From: Planctomycetota bacterium
GTDB taxonomy: Bacteria; Planctomycetota; PLA2; JAEUHO01
Reading direction: 5' to 3'
Length of the DNA: 64,000 nt
NCBI GenBank assembly: GCA_020851795.1
Contig: JADZCA010000084.1
Location: 1-64,000, forward strand
Each line of letters starts with the position of its first letter. The first letter of the stretch is position 1. Positions 7,760-15,786 of this stretch are shown here, in pieces. Both the position numbers and the translations under genes were made by a program. A model generated the notes under the pieces. It searched no databases. It saw nothing but the letters and a program-made list of their open reading frames with translations, and had not been told where the DNA came from.

Positions 7760-9364
7760 ATGGCCTCGACGCCGCGCCGCAGCAAGCCCGCCCCCGCCGC
7801 CCCGAAGAAGGCGCTCAAGGCCGCTCCGGCCCCGGCGGCCGCGCCGAAGAAGCCCGTCGCGGCGCCCAAGGTCGTCGCGGCGCGCAAGGCGGCGCCGCCC
7901 GCGCCGCCGCCCGTCGTCGCGGCCCCCGCGCCGGCGCCGGTCGTGGCCGACGGCGAGCACCGCGTCGAGCGCGACTCGATGGGCGAGGTCCGCGTCCCGG
8001 CGCAGCGCATGTGGGGCGCGCAGACCCAGCGCGCGGTCGAGAACTTCCGCGTCAGCGGCCGCACGATGCCGTCGCGGTTCCTCGTCGCCCTCGCGCACAT
8101 CAAGGCCGCCTCCGCGCAGGCCAACGAGGACCTCGGGCTCCTCGACCCCAAGCTCGCGGCCGCGATCCGCGCCGCGGCCGACGAGGTCGTGTGCGGCAAG
8201 CACGACGCCGAGTTCCCGATCGACGTCTTCCAGACGGGCTCGGGCACCTCGTCGAACATGAACATGAACGAGGTGCTCTCCAACCTCGCCAACCGCATGC
8301 TCGGCGGCGCGGTCGGGAGCAAGAAGCCAGTCCACCCCAACGACCACGTCAACATGGGGCAGTCGAGCAACGACGTGATCCCCACGGCGCTGCACGTCGC
8401 GGTGGCCACCGCCGCCCGCGAGCGCCTGCTCCCCGCGCTCGCCAAGCTCGCCGCGGCGCTCCACGAGAAGGCCAAGGCCTTCGACGACGTCGTCAAGGTC
8501 GGCCGCACGCACCTCCAGGACGCGACGCCGGTGCGCATGGGCCAGGTGTTCGGCGGGTACGCGGCGCAGGTCGCGCACGGCGCGCAGCGCGTCGCGCTCG
8601 CGTGGGACCACCTCCTCGAGGTCGCCCTCGGCGGCACCGCCGTGGGGACCGGCATCGGCCGAGACCCCCAGTTCCACGGCAAGGCGATCGAGCGCCTCTC
8701 GGCGCGCACGGGCCTCGCGCTGCGCCGCGCGCGCAACCCCTTCGAGGCGCTCGCCGGCCGCGAGGCGTGCGTCTTCTTCGCCGGCGCGCTGGCCTCGGCG
8801 GCCGCCGCGCTCACGAAGGTGGCCAACGACGTGCGCTTCCTCGGCTCCGGGCCGCGCTGCGGCTACGGCGAGCTCAAGCTCCCCGAGCTGCAGCCGGGCT
8901 CGTCGATCATGCCGGGCAAGGTGAACCCGGTGATGAGCGAGAGCCTCATCATGGCCTGCCTGCTCGTGCAGGGCGCGAACACGACCGTCGCCGCGGCGGG
9001 CGGCGCGGGGAACTTCGAGCTCAACGTCACGCTGCCGCTGCTGGCGATGGTGCTCCTCGACGCCGTCGAGACGCTGGCCGGCGCGGTCGAGGGCTTCACC
9101 GAGCGCTGCGTCCGCGGGCTCGAGGTGGACCGCGCGCGCGTCACGTCGATGGTCGAGCAGAGCCTGATGCTCGCGACCGCGCTGGCGCCCAAGATCGGCT
9201 ACGACGCGGCGGCGGCCATGGCCAAGGAGGCCTACAAGGCCGGCACGACGATCCGCGCGCTGGCCGAGCAGAAGAAGGTCCTGCCGCCCGACGAGCTCGC
9301 CGCGACGCTCGACCTGCGCCACATGACCGAGCCGGGCCGCGGCGGCCTCGCCGCCGGCGGCTGA
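7760..9364 (+). CDS. fumC: Class II fumarate hydratase with Lys/Ala/Pro-rich N-terminal extension
   Basis: A 534-residue protein converting fumarate and malate in the TCA cycle. The catalytic part starts near residue 70 (RVERDSMGEVRVP) and contains the superfamily signature GSSIMPGKVNP at 380-390, the GSGTSSNMNMNEVLSN and QSSNDVIPTALH segments and the C-terminal LAPKIGYD...A. Canonical class II fumarases are about 465 residues; the extra roughly 67 residues are a lysine/alanine/proline tail (PKKALKAAPAPAAAPKKP) resembling histone H1 C-termini. ATG chosen with GGAG 6 bases upstream. Stand-alone gene. Confidence 0.95.
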   Translation: MASTPRRSKPAPAAPKKALKAAPAPAAAPKKPVAAPKVVAARKAAPPAPPPVVAAPAPAPVVADGEHRVERDSMGEVRVPAQRMWGAQTQRAVENFRVSGRTMPSRFLVALAHIKAASAQANEDLGLLDPKLAAAIRAAADEVVCGKHDAEFPIDVFQTGSGTSSNMNMNEVLSNLANRMLGGAVGSKKPVHPNDHVNMGQSSNDVIPTALHVAVATAARERLLPALAKLAAALHEKAKAFDDVVKVGRTHLQDATPVRMGQVFGGYAAQVAHGAQRVALAWDHLLEVALGGTAVGTGIGRDPQFHGKAIERLSARTGLALRRARNPFEALAGREACVFFAGALASAAAALTKVANDVRFLGSGPRCGYGELKLPELQPGSSIMPGKVNPVMSESLIMACLLVQGANTTVAAAGGAGNFELNVTLPLLAMVLLDAVETLAGAVEGFTERCVRGLEVDRARVTSMVEQSLMLATALAPKIGYDAAAAMAKEAYKAGTTIRALAEQKKVLPPDELAATLDLRHMTEPGRGGLAAGG

Positions 9365-9375
9365 CGCGCCGGTCG

Positions 9376-9413
9376 CCGCGGGCCCCGACCTCGCCGGCTG
9401 CCGGGGCCCGCGG
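9376..9413. terminator. Probable terminator hairpin after fumC
   Basis: A 12-bp perfect stem (CCGCGGGCCCCG with CGGGGCCCGCGG) closes a 14-base loop just after the fumC stop. There is no T-run, which is common for terminators in very GC-rich genomes. Confidence 0.4.
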
Positions 9414-9483
9414 GCCGCGCGGGCCCCGCGGCCGGCACGCCGGTGTCGTGCGGCGGGGCGTTGTCCGCGGGGCCGGGCTCGCG

Positions 9484-9489
9484 TATCGT
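9484..9489 (+). promoter_or_regulatory. Putative -10 element of a leaderless promoter
   Basis: TATCGT lies exactly 7 bases before the GTG at 9497. It supports that GTG as the start of the binding-protein gene rather than the in-frame upstream codon at 9443. Confidence 0.5.
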
Positions 9490-9496
9490 CCCGCCC

Positions 9497-11440
9497 GTGC
9501 GCACGCCCCGCGTCCTCCTCGCCGCGCTCTCCGTCGGCGCGGCGGCGGCGCTCGCGGGGTGCGGGGCCGACCCCTACCCGGGCGTGCCCGACGAGGGGAC
9601 GGTCCACGCGGTCTTCGTCAGCGAGATGAACGGGTTCGACCCGGTCCGCTCGAGCGAGGAGATCCGCTCCCTCTGCGTGCTCAACACCTACGACGCGCTG
9701 TACGAGTACGACTACCTGCGGCGGCCCTACGCGCTGCGGCCCTGCCTCGCGGCCGCGATGCCCGAGGTCTCCGCCGACGGGCTCGTCTGGCGCATCCCGA
9801 TGAAGCGCGGCGCCACCTACGTGGACGACCCGTGCTTCGTCGCGACGGGCGGCAAGGGCCGCGAGGCGACCGCGCACGACGTGGTCTTCGACCTGCTGCG
9901 GCTGATGGACCCGACGACGCCCACCGAGGGGTCGTGGGTGCTCGAGGGCAAGGTGGTCGGGCTCGACGCGTTCACCAAGGCCGCCGGCGAGAAGCCGCCC
10001 GACGCCGCCCGCGCCGCCTACACCGCCGCCGACGGGTACCCCGAGGTCGCCGGCCTGCGGGCCGTGGACGACCACACCGTCGAGATCCGGCTGACGCAGC
10101 CCTACCCGCAGCTGCTGTGGGTCCTCGCGATGCCCTACACGTCGGTGTACCCGCCCGAGGCGGTCGCCTTCTACGGCGAGGAGTTCCTCAACCACGCCGT
10201 CGGCACGGGCCCGTACCGGGTCGCGCAGTACCGCCCGTCGCAGCGGCTCGTGCTCGAGCGGCGCACGGGCTACCGCGACGACCGCTACCCCGACGAGGCC
10301 GCCGGCGCCGAGCCGGCCGGCTTCCCGCAGGTGCGCGGCCGGCCGCTGCCGCTCAACGAGCGCGTCGTCGCGACGGTGATCAAGGAGGACCAGCCCTCGT
10401 GGCTGTACTTCGAGTCGGGCTACGCCGACCGGCTCGGGATCCCCAAGGACAGCTACGACACCGTCATCGACGACAAGACGAAGGAGCTGCGGCCCAAGTA
10501 CCGCGACCGGGGCGTGCGGCTGTGGCGCGAGCCGTCGATGGAGGTGATCTACGACGCCTTCAACATGAAGCACCCGGTGGTCGGGCCGGGCGAGAAGGCG
10601 CGCGCGATCCGGCGGGCGGTCAGCCTCGCGACCAACTACGCGTGGGCGATCCAGCACCTCTACAACGACCGCGTCGAGGACATGCAGGGGCCGATCCCGC
10701 GCGGCTGCGAGGAGTACGACGACGCCTACCGCAACCCGTGGAAGCCGCAGCCGGGCGAGACCCGCGCGCAGGCGCTCGACCGTGCGCGGGCCGAGCTCGC
10801 CAAGGTGGGCCTGCGCGACCCGAAGGACATCCCCGAGCTCGTCGTGGACGTGCTCGACTCCGCCACGGACGACGACCACTTCCTCGCCTGGCAGCGCGAC
10901 TGCCGCGACGTGGGCATCCGCCTCAAGCCCTACAAGACGACGTGGCAGGGGATGAACGCGCGGGTGCTCGCCGGCGAGGCCATGGTCTACGGCCAGGCGT
11001 GGATGGCCGACTACCCCGACGCGCAGAACTTCCTGCAGCTGTTCTACGGGCCCAACATCCCCTCGCCCAACGGCAGCGCGTACCAGAACGCCGCCTACGA
11101 CGCGCTCTACGAGCGCTGGGCGTTCCAGCCCCCGAGCGCCGAGCGCACCGAGGCGTTCCGCCGCCTGCAGCGGACCGTCGTGGACGAGGACTGCGTGTGG
11201 GTCGTGCGCTACCGCCGCGTCACTTGGTACCTGCAGCAGCCGTGGGTCGCCGGCTGGCACCCGCAGGAGATCAGCAGCAAGTGGTTCAAGTACATGCACG
11301 TGGACGCCGCGCAGCGCCGCGCGACGCTCGCGCAGTGGAACGCGCCGCGGCCGACCCTGCTGCTGGTCGGCCTCGGGGCGTTCCTCGTGCTCGCGGGGGC
11401 GACGGTGGTCCGCGGCTCGCGCCGCACGCGGGGCTGGTGA
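9497..11440 (+). CDS. Peptide/nickel-type ABC transporter substrate-binding lipoprotein with C-terminal membrane anchor
   Basis: A 647-residue protein of the extracellular solute-binding family 5. The lipobox LAGC places the lipidated Cys at residue 22. Family features include the early FVSEMNGFDPVRS segment, VGTGPYRVAQYRP and the late ADYPDAQNFLQLFYGPN. Unusually, the C-terminus carries a hydrophobic segment (about 620-638, LLLVGLGAFLVLAGATVV) followed by Arg-rich residues, so the protein appears tethered at both ends. It heads a binding protein-permease-permease operon (3-base gap to the next gene). Substrate probably an oligopeptide, but unproven. Confidence 0.88.
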   Translation: MRTPRVLLAALSVGAAAALAGCGADPYPGVPDEGTVHAVFVSEMNGFDPVRSSEEIRSLCVLNTYDALYEYDYLRRPYALRPCLAAAMPEVSADGLVWRIPMKRGATYVDDPCFVATGGKGREATAHDVVFDLLRLMDPTTPTEGSWVLEGKVVGLDAFTKAAGEKPPDAARAAYTAADGYPEVAGLRAVDDHTVEIRLTQPYPQLLWVLAMPYTSVYPPEAVAFYGEEFLNHAVGTGPYRVAQYRPSQRLVLERRTGYRDDRYPDEAAGAEPAGFPQVRGRPLPLNERVVATVIKEDQPSWLYFESGYADRLGIPKDSYDTVIDDKTKELRPKYRDRGVRLWREPSMEVIYDAFNMKHPVVGPGEKARAIRRAVSLATNYAWAIQHLYNDRVEDMQGPIPRGCEEYDDAYRNPWKPQPGETRAQALDRARAELAKVGLRDPKDIPELVVDVLDSATDDDHFLAWQRDCRDVGIRLKPYKTTWQGMNARVLAGEAMVYGQAWMADYPDAQNFLQLFYGPNIPSPNGSAYQNAAYDALYERWAFQPPSAERTEAFRRLQRTVVDEDCVWVVRYRRVTWYLQQPWVAGWHPQEISSKWFKYMHVDAAQRRATLAQWNAPRPTLLLVGLGAFLVLAGATVVRGSRRTRGW

Positions 11441-11443
11441 GCG

Positions 11444-12376
11444 ATGACGACCTACGTCCTGCGCCGGCTCCTGCTCGCCCTGCCGATCCTGTTCGGCATC
11501 CTCACGGTCACCTTCCTGCTCTTCCACGTGGTCGGCGGCGACCCCGCGCTGCAGCGCGCGGGCAAGTACGCCGACGCCGAGAAGCTCGCCCGCATCCGCC
11601 ACCAGCTCGGCACCGACCGGCCGATGCTCGAGCAGTACGGGCGCTTCCTCGTGTCGTCGGCGACCTTCGACTTCGGCACCTCGTGGACCGAGCAGCGGCC
11701 CGTCCTCGAGATGATGGCGGAGGGCGCGGGCCCGAGCCTGTCCCTCGCCGCCCCCGCCTTCCTGCTCGAGGTGGTCCTCGCGGTGAGCCTCGCGCTGTTC
11801 TGCGCGTTCTTCCGCGGCACGCTGGTGGACCGCCTCACCGTGGTGCTCGCGGTGGCGGGGATGTCGGTGCCGGGCCTCGCCTACATCCTGTTCGGGCAGA
11901 AGTACCTCGCCCACGAGTGGAAGCTGTTCCCGATCTACGGCTTCGAGCCCCTGCCCGGCGGCGCGGTCTTCCTCGCGCTCCCCGCGCTGATCTGGGTGGC
12001 GCTCGCGGTCGGCAGCGAGGTGCGCTTCTACCGCGCCGTGATGCTCGAGGAGATGGCCCAGGACTACGTGCGGACCGCGGCGGCCAAGGGCCTGCCCGCC
12101 CGGCGCATCCTCTTCGGCCACGTGCTGAAGAACTCGATGATCCAGGTCGTCACGCGGGTCGTCATCTCGATCCCGTTCCTGATCCTCGGCAGCCTCCTCC
12201 TCGAGGTGTTCTTCGGCATCCCCGGGCTGGGCAACAAGACCGTCGAGGCCGTCAACCGCAGCGACTTCCCCGTCGTGCAGGCCTTCGTCGTCGTCGGCTC
12301 GGTGCTCTACATCGCCTTCTCGATCCTGACCGACGTCTGCTACGCGCTCGTCGACCCGCGCGTGAGGCTGCGATGA
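11444..12376 (+). CDS. Peptide-type ABC transporter permease (DppB-like)
   Basis: A 310-residue inner-membrane permease of the binding-protein-dependent family. It starts with the typical TYVLRRLLLALPILFGILTVTFLLFHVVGGDP and has about six membrane helices. The coupling loop MLEEMAQDYVRTAAAKGLPARRILFGHVLKNS is the EAA motif that contacts the ATPase. The stop overlaps the next start by 4 bases. With the following permease it forms the heterodimeric channel of the importer. Confidence 0.92.
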   Translation: MTTYVLRRLLLALPILFGILTVTFLLFHVVGGDPALQRAGKYADAEKLARIRHQLGTDRPMLEQYGRFLVSSATFDFGTSWTEQRPVLEMMAEGAGPSLSLAAPAFLLEVVLAVSLALFCAFFRGTLVDRLTVVLAVAGMSVPGLAYILFGQKYLAHEWKLFPIYGFEPLPGGAVFLALPALIWVALAVGSEVRFYRAVMLEEMAQDYVRTAAAKGLPARRILFGHVLKNSMIQVVTRVVISIPFLILGSLLLEVFFGIPGLGNKTVEAVNRSDFPVVQAFVVVGSVLYIAFSILTDVCYALVDPRVRLR

Positions 12377-13581
12377 GCGCCGACGGCTCCGCCCCGCCCG
12401 TCGCGCCGTCCCGGCCCCGCGCCGCCGTGCTCGCGGTGCGCGCGTTCTCGTGGCCGCTCGCGCTGCTCGCGCTCGTCGCCGGCGGCCTCGTGCGGGCGCT
12501 CGCGGTCCCGCTGCACGCCCTGCGCGCGCGCGGGCCGGGCGACGAGGGGGCGGTCGGGCCGCTGCGGCGCTACGCGACCGCGGCCGCGCGGTGGCTCTCG
12601 TTCCGCACGGACCGGTTCCCCCCGCTCGTCGGCCGCGTGCCGCCCGACGGCGAGAGCCCCGGGCGGTGGCACGAGGCGCGTCGCCGGATGTCGAAGAGCC
12701 CCGTGGCGCTGGCGGCGTGGGCGGGCATCGTCCTCTACCTCTACGTCGGGATCGGCGCGCAGGCGGGGTGGGTGGCGCCGTCGTGGGAGTCGTCCCAGCC
12801 CGACCTCGTCTACGCGAGGCCGCAGGGGCTCGGGCACGAGCACGTGCTCGGCACCGAGCAGATCGGCCGCGACGTCGCCTCGCTCGCGCTGCGGGGCACG
12901 CTGACCGCGCTGTGGATCGGGACCTTCGCCGCGCTGCTGGCGTGCGTCCTCGGCACGGTGCTCGGCGCGGCGGCGGGGTACTTCGGCGGCTGGGTGGACG
13001 CGCTGATCCTCTGGGTGTTCACGACGATCGAGTCGATCCCCGAGCTGCTCCTGCTGCTCTCGTTCGCGTACGTGCTGCGCAAGAACCCGAGCTTCTCCGA
13101 CTTCTACGCCGACACCTTCCTTGCGACCGACCTGCACGTCTCGGTCGGGCTGTTCACGATCGTCCTCGCGCTGGGCCTGACCTCGTGGACGGGGGTGTGC
13201 CGCACCGTGCGCGCGGAGTTCATCCGCCACCGCGACCGCGACTACGTCGTCGCCGCCAAGGCGCTGGGCGTGCCGACGCGGCGCGTGCTGTTCCGCCACA
13301 TCCTCCCCAACGTGTTCCACCTCGTGCTCATCTCCTTCTCGCTGATCTTCATCGGCGCGGTCAAGAGCGAGGTGATCCTCACGTTCCTCGGGCTCGGGCT
13401 CGACGCGGGCGAGGCCTCGTGGGGGCAGATGATCAACCACGCCAAGCTCGAGCTCACGCGCGAGCCGTCGGTCTGGTGGCAGCTCGGCGCCGCGACGGTG
13501 TTCATGTTCGGGCTCGTGCTCGCGGTGAACCTGTTCGTGGACGCGCTCCGCGACGCCCTCGACCCCCGCCTGAAGCACTAG
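12373..13581 (+). CDS. Peptide-type ABC transporter permease (DppC-like) with long N-terminal extension
   Basis: A 402-residue permease, about 100 residues longer than a typical DppC. The extension (residues 1-110) holds an additional hydrophobic stretch near 20-45 and a charged region before MSKSPVALAAWAGIVLYLYVG. The EAA coupling loop is EFIRHRDRDYVVAAKALGVPTRRVLFRHILPN. Partner of the overlapping DppB-like permease. No ATPase gene follows, so the energy subunit must be supplied from elsewhere, for instance a shared multi-task ATPase. Confidence 0.9.
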   Translation: MSADGSAPPVAPSRPRAAVLAVRAFSWPLALLALVAGGLVRALAVPLHALRARGPGDEGAVGPLRRYATAAARWLSFRTDRFPPLVGRVPPDGESPGRWHEARRRMSKSPVALAAWAGIVLYLYVGIGAQAGWVAPSWESSQPDLVYARPQGLGHEHVLGTEQIGRDVASLALRGTLTALWIGTFAALLACVLGTVLGAAAGYFGGWVDALILWVFTTIESIPELLLLLSFAYVLRKNPSFSDFYADTFLATDLHVSVGLFTIVLALGLTSWTGVCRTVRAEFIRHRDRDYVVAAKALGVPTRRVLFRHILPNVFHLVLISFSLIFIGAVKSEVILTFLGLGLDAGEASWGQMINHAKLELTREPSVWWQLGAATVFMFGLVLAVNLFVDALRDALDPRLKH

Positions 13582-13631
13582 GAGCCCGGCGGGGAAACGG
13601 CGCGGAGCGCCCGTTTCCCCTCTCAGGCTCC
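13581..13631. terminator. Strong stem-loop at the transporter operon end
   Basis: GGGGAAACGG (13591-13600) pairs with CCGTTTCCCC (13611-13620), and an outer GGAGCC (13581-13586) pairs with GGCTCC (13626-13631). It starts on the last base of the permease stop codon and lies between convergent genes, so it may stop transcription from both sides. Confidence 0.6.
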
Positions 13632-13763
13632 CAAAGTCGGATCCGGAGTCGCCGACGGCGGCCCGGCGCGTCCGCGAGTCGTCAAGGTCGGGCCGCCGCG
13701 CGGCGTCCGACCGGGTCCGGCGCGCACCCGCAGCGCGCGTCGCGATGGTGTCGCCGCGCGTCG

Positions 13764-14459
13764 TCAGCGGCGGGCGAGGGTGCGGTCGGCCTCGCGGGCG
13801 AGGCGGCGCGAGAGGGCGTCGGCGTGGCGGATCGGCTCGGGGAGCCGGTACCTCGTCGCGAGCTGGAGCACCCGCCGGGCGGCCGGGAACAGCGCCACGC
13901 GGTGGCCCACGCTGACGTAGACCGGGCGCACGCCGTCGCGCGTCGTCAGCACGAGCCCCACGCGGCGCCCCCGCAGGACGAGGCCGCGCCAGTCGCCCCG
14001 GGCCCGGCCCGGTCGTTCGTGCTCGCCGCACAGGAGCGACTTCGCCACGCCCACCGTCGGCACCTCCACGTGCAGCCCCACGTGCGCCGCCAGCCCGAGC
14101 CCGCGCGGGTGCGCGACCCCGTGCCCGTCCACGAGCAGCAGGTCGGGCCCGCTGCGCACGCGGCGCAGCGCCTCGAGCAAGATCGGCGCCTCGCGGAAGG
14201 AGAGCAGCCCCGGGACGTAGGGCATCGGCGCCGGCGCCGACGCGTGCACGGTCTCCACGACGTGCCAGTCCGGTGCGGCGCACACGACGACGGCGCCGTG
14301 CACGTGCCCCGCACGGTCCACGGCGCAGTCGAGGCCCGCGACGAGGCGGAGCCGGCGCGGGAGCGGGCCCCGCGCGACGACGCGGGACGCCAGCCAGGAC
14401 TGCAGGCGCACGGCGTCCTTGGGCGGCAGGTCGAAGGGGTGGAGCGTCGCGACGCGCAC
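13764..14459 (-). CDS. nfi: Endonuclease V (deoxyinosine 3'-endonuclease)
   Basis: A 231-residue DNA-repair nuclease that cleaves the second phosphodiester bond 3' of deoxyinosine. Family motifs seen are AGLDCAVD with catalytic Asp44, YVPGLLSFREAPILLEAL, LLLVDGHGVAHPRGLGLAAHVG with the second metal-binding Asp, and VGVAKSLLCGE. The GTG start is 2 bases after the ispH stop, so the two genes form one minus-strand operon. Length is close to the bacterial norm of about 225. Confidence 0.9.
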   Translation of the reverse strand: MRVATLHPFDLPPKDAVRLQSWLASRVVARGPLPRRLRLVAGLDCAVDRAGHVHGAVVVCAAPDWHVVETVHASAPAPMPYVPGLLSFREAPILLEALRRVRSGPDLLLVDGHGVAHPRGLGLAAHVGLHVEVPTVGVAKSLLCGEHERPGRARGDWRGLVLRGRRVGLVLTTRDGVRPVYVSVGHRVALFPAARRVLQLATRYRLPEPIRHADALSRRLAREADRTLARR

Positions 14460-14461
14460 GC

Positions 14462-15718
14462 CTACGGAGCGGGCGGGGCCGCGGCGGGCGGCGTCGGTCC
14501 GCGCAGGGCGAGCACCCTCGCGACCACCGCGCCGATCGTCACGTCGGGGGTCGAAGCCCCCGCCGTCACGCCGACGACGACCGGGCCCTGCGGCAGCCAG
14601 CCCGACGTCTCGACGGGCGCCTTCCCGCCGACGGGGCGGTGGCGCACGACCTCGCGCGAGAGCAGGCCGTCGGGCCCCTCGATGTGGAAGGCGGGCACCT
14701 TGCCGTGCGCGAGCTCGGCGAGGTGGGCGGTGTTGCTCGAGTTGAAGCCGCCCACGACCAGCAGGAGGTCGAGCGGCTCGCGGATCAGCGCCTCGAGCGC
14801 GTCCTGGCGGTCCTGCGTCGCCGAGCAGATCGTGTCGAACGCGCGGAACCTCGCGCGGCCCTCCTCGGGGCCGTAGCGGTCCGCGAGCGCCGCGCCGAGC
14901 CGACGTGCGATCTCGAGCGACTCGCCCGAGAGCATCGTCGTCTGGTTGGCGACGCCGATCCGCGCGAGGTCGCGCGCCGGGTCGAAGCCGGGCGACGTCG
15001 CGCGCGCGAAGCGGGCGAGGAACGCCTCGCGGTCGCCGCCGCGGCGGATCCAGTCGGCGACGAGGTCGGCCTCGGCGAGGTCGAGCACCACGAGGTAGCG
15101 GCCCTCGGGGTGCAGCAGCACGCGCGACACGGTGGCCCGGGTCTCCTCGTGCGCCCACTTGCCGTGCACGACCGACGTGAACCCGTCGCGTGCGTAGCGC
15201 TCCACGCTCTTCCACACGTTGAGCACCGACCCGCAGGTCGTGTCCACGAGCACCGCACCGCTGCGCGAGAGGCGCTCGAAGTCGGAGGCCGGCACGCCGA
15301 ACGCGGGCAGCAGCACGACGTCGCCCGCCACGACGTCGTCGAGCGTCTTCACGTCGGCGTCGCCGACGAACCGCACGCCCTTCGCCCGCAGGCGCCCGTT
15401 CACGCCCGGGTTGTGGATGATCTCGCCGGTCAGGATCACGCGCCGGTCGGGGAAGCGCTCGACCGCCTGGTAGGCGTAGTCCACCGCGCGCTCGACGCCG
15501 TAGCAGAACCCGAACTCGCGCGCGAGGCGGAAGGTCACGTCGCCCGAGCGCAGCACGTACCCCTCCTCGCGGAACCGCCGCACGAGGTCGGAGTGGTAGT
15601 CGCCGGCGATCGCCTCCTTCACTTCGCCGCGCAGCCCGAGGCCCTTGCGGAAGTAGCGGTCGCCCGGGGGCGGGGCCGCCGGGGGCGCCGTCTCGGCGGG
15701 GGAGGTCGGGTCCGTCAC
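14462..15718 (-). CDS. ispH: 4-hydroxy-3-methylbut-2-enyl diphosphate reductase, long (cyanobacterial/plant-type) form
   Basis: A 418-residue iron-sulfur enzyme for the last step of the MEP isoprenoid pathway, giving IPP and DMAPP. The three [4Fe-4S] cysteines are Cys72 (FGFCYGVERA), Cys162 (VDTTCGSV) and Cys298 (DTICSATQDRQ). It contains the long-form landmarks absent from the 316-residue E. coli type: HGKWAHEETRATVS, the Asp-rich insertion up to GFDPARDL and IGVANQTTMLSGE. GTG at 15718 is fixed by a TAGGAT hexamer 7 bases upstream. It precedes endonuclease V with a 2-base gap. Confidence 0.94.
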   Translation of the reverse strand: MTDPTSPAETAPPAAPPPGDRYFRKGLGLRGEVKEAIAGDYHSDLVRRFREEGYVLRSGDVTFRLAREFGFCYGVERAVDYAYQAVERFPDRRVILTGEIIHNPGVNGRLRAKGVRFVGDADVKTLDDVVAGDVVLLPAFGVPASDFERLSRSGAVLVDTTCGSVLNVWKSVERYARDGFTSVVHGKWAHEETRATVSRVLLHPEGRYLVVLDLAEADLVADWIRRGGDREAFLARFARATSPGFDPARDLARIGVANQTTMLSGESLEIARRLGAALADRYGPEEGRARFRAFDTICSATQDRQDALEALIREPLDLLLVVGGFNSSNTAHLAELAHGKVPAFHIEGPDGLLSREVVRHRPVGGKAPVETSGWLPQGPVVVGVTAGASTPDVTIGAVVARVLALRGPTPPAAAPPAP

Positions 15719-15725
15719 GCGCGCG

Positions 15726-15731
15726 ATCCTA
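15726..15731 (-). promoter_or_regulatory. Putative -10 element of a leaderless ispH promoter
   Basis: TAGGAT on the minus strand, exactly 7 bases before the GTG at 15718. It suggests a leaderless ispH-nfi transcript. Confidence 0.5.
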
Positions 15732-15786
15732 CTCGCGCCCGGGCGTGCCTCCGCGCCGGGGGCGGCCGGTGGCGCCGCCGCCGCGG

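Noticed and set aside
7448..12121. 1557-codon minus-strand open frame opposite fumC and the transporter genes
   Set aside because: Composition is Arg/His/Glu/Gly noise, and the opposite strand carries clearly recognisable conserved proteins over the same interval.
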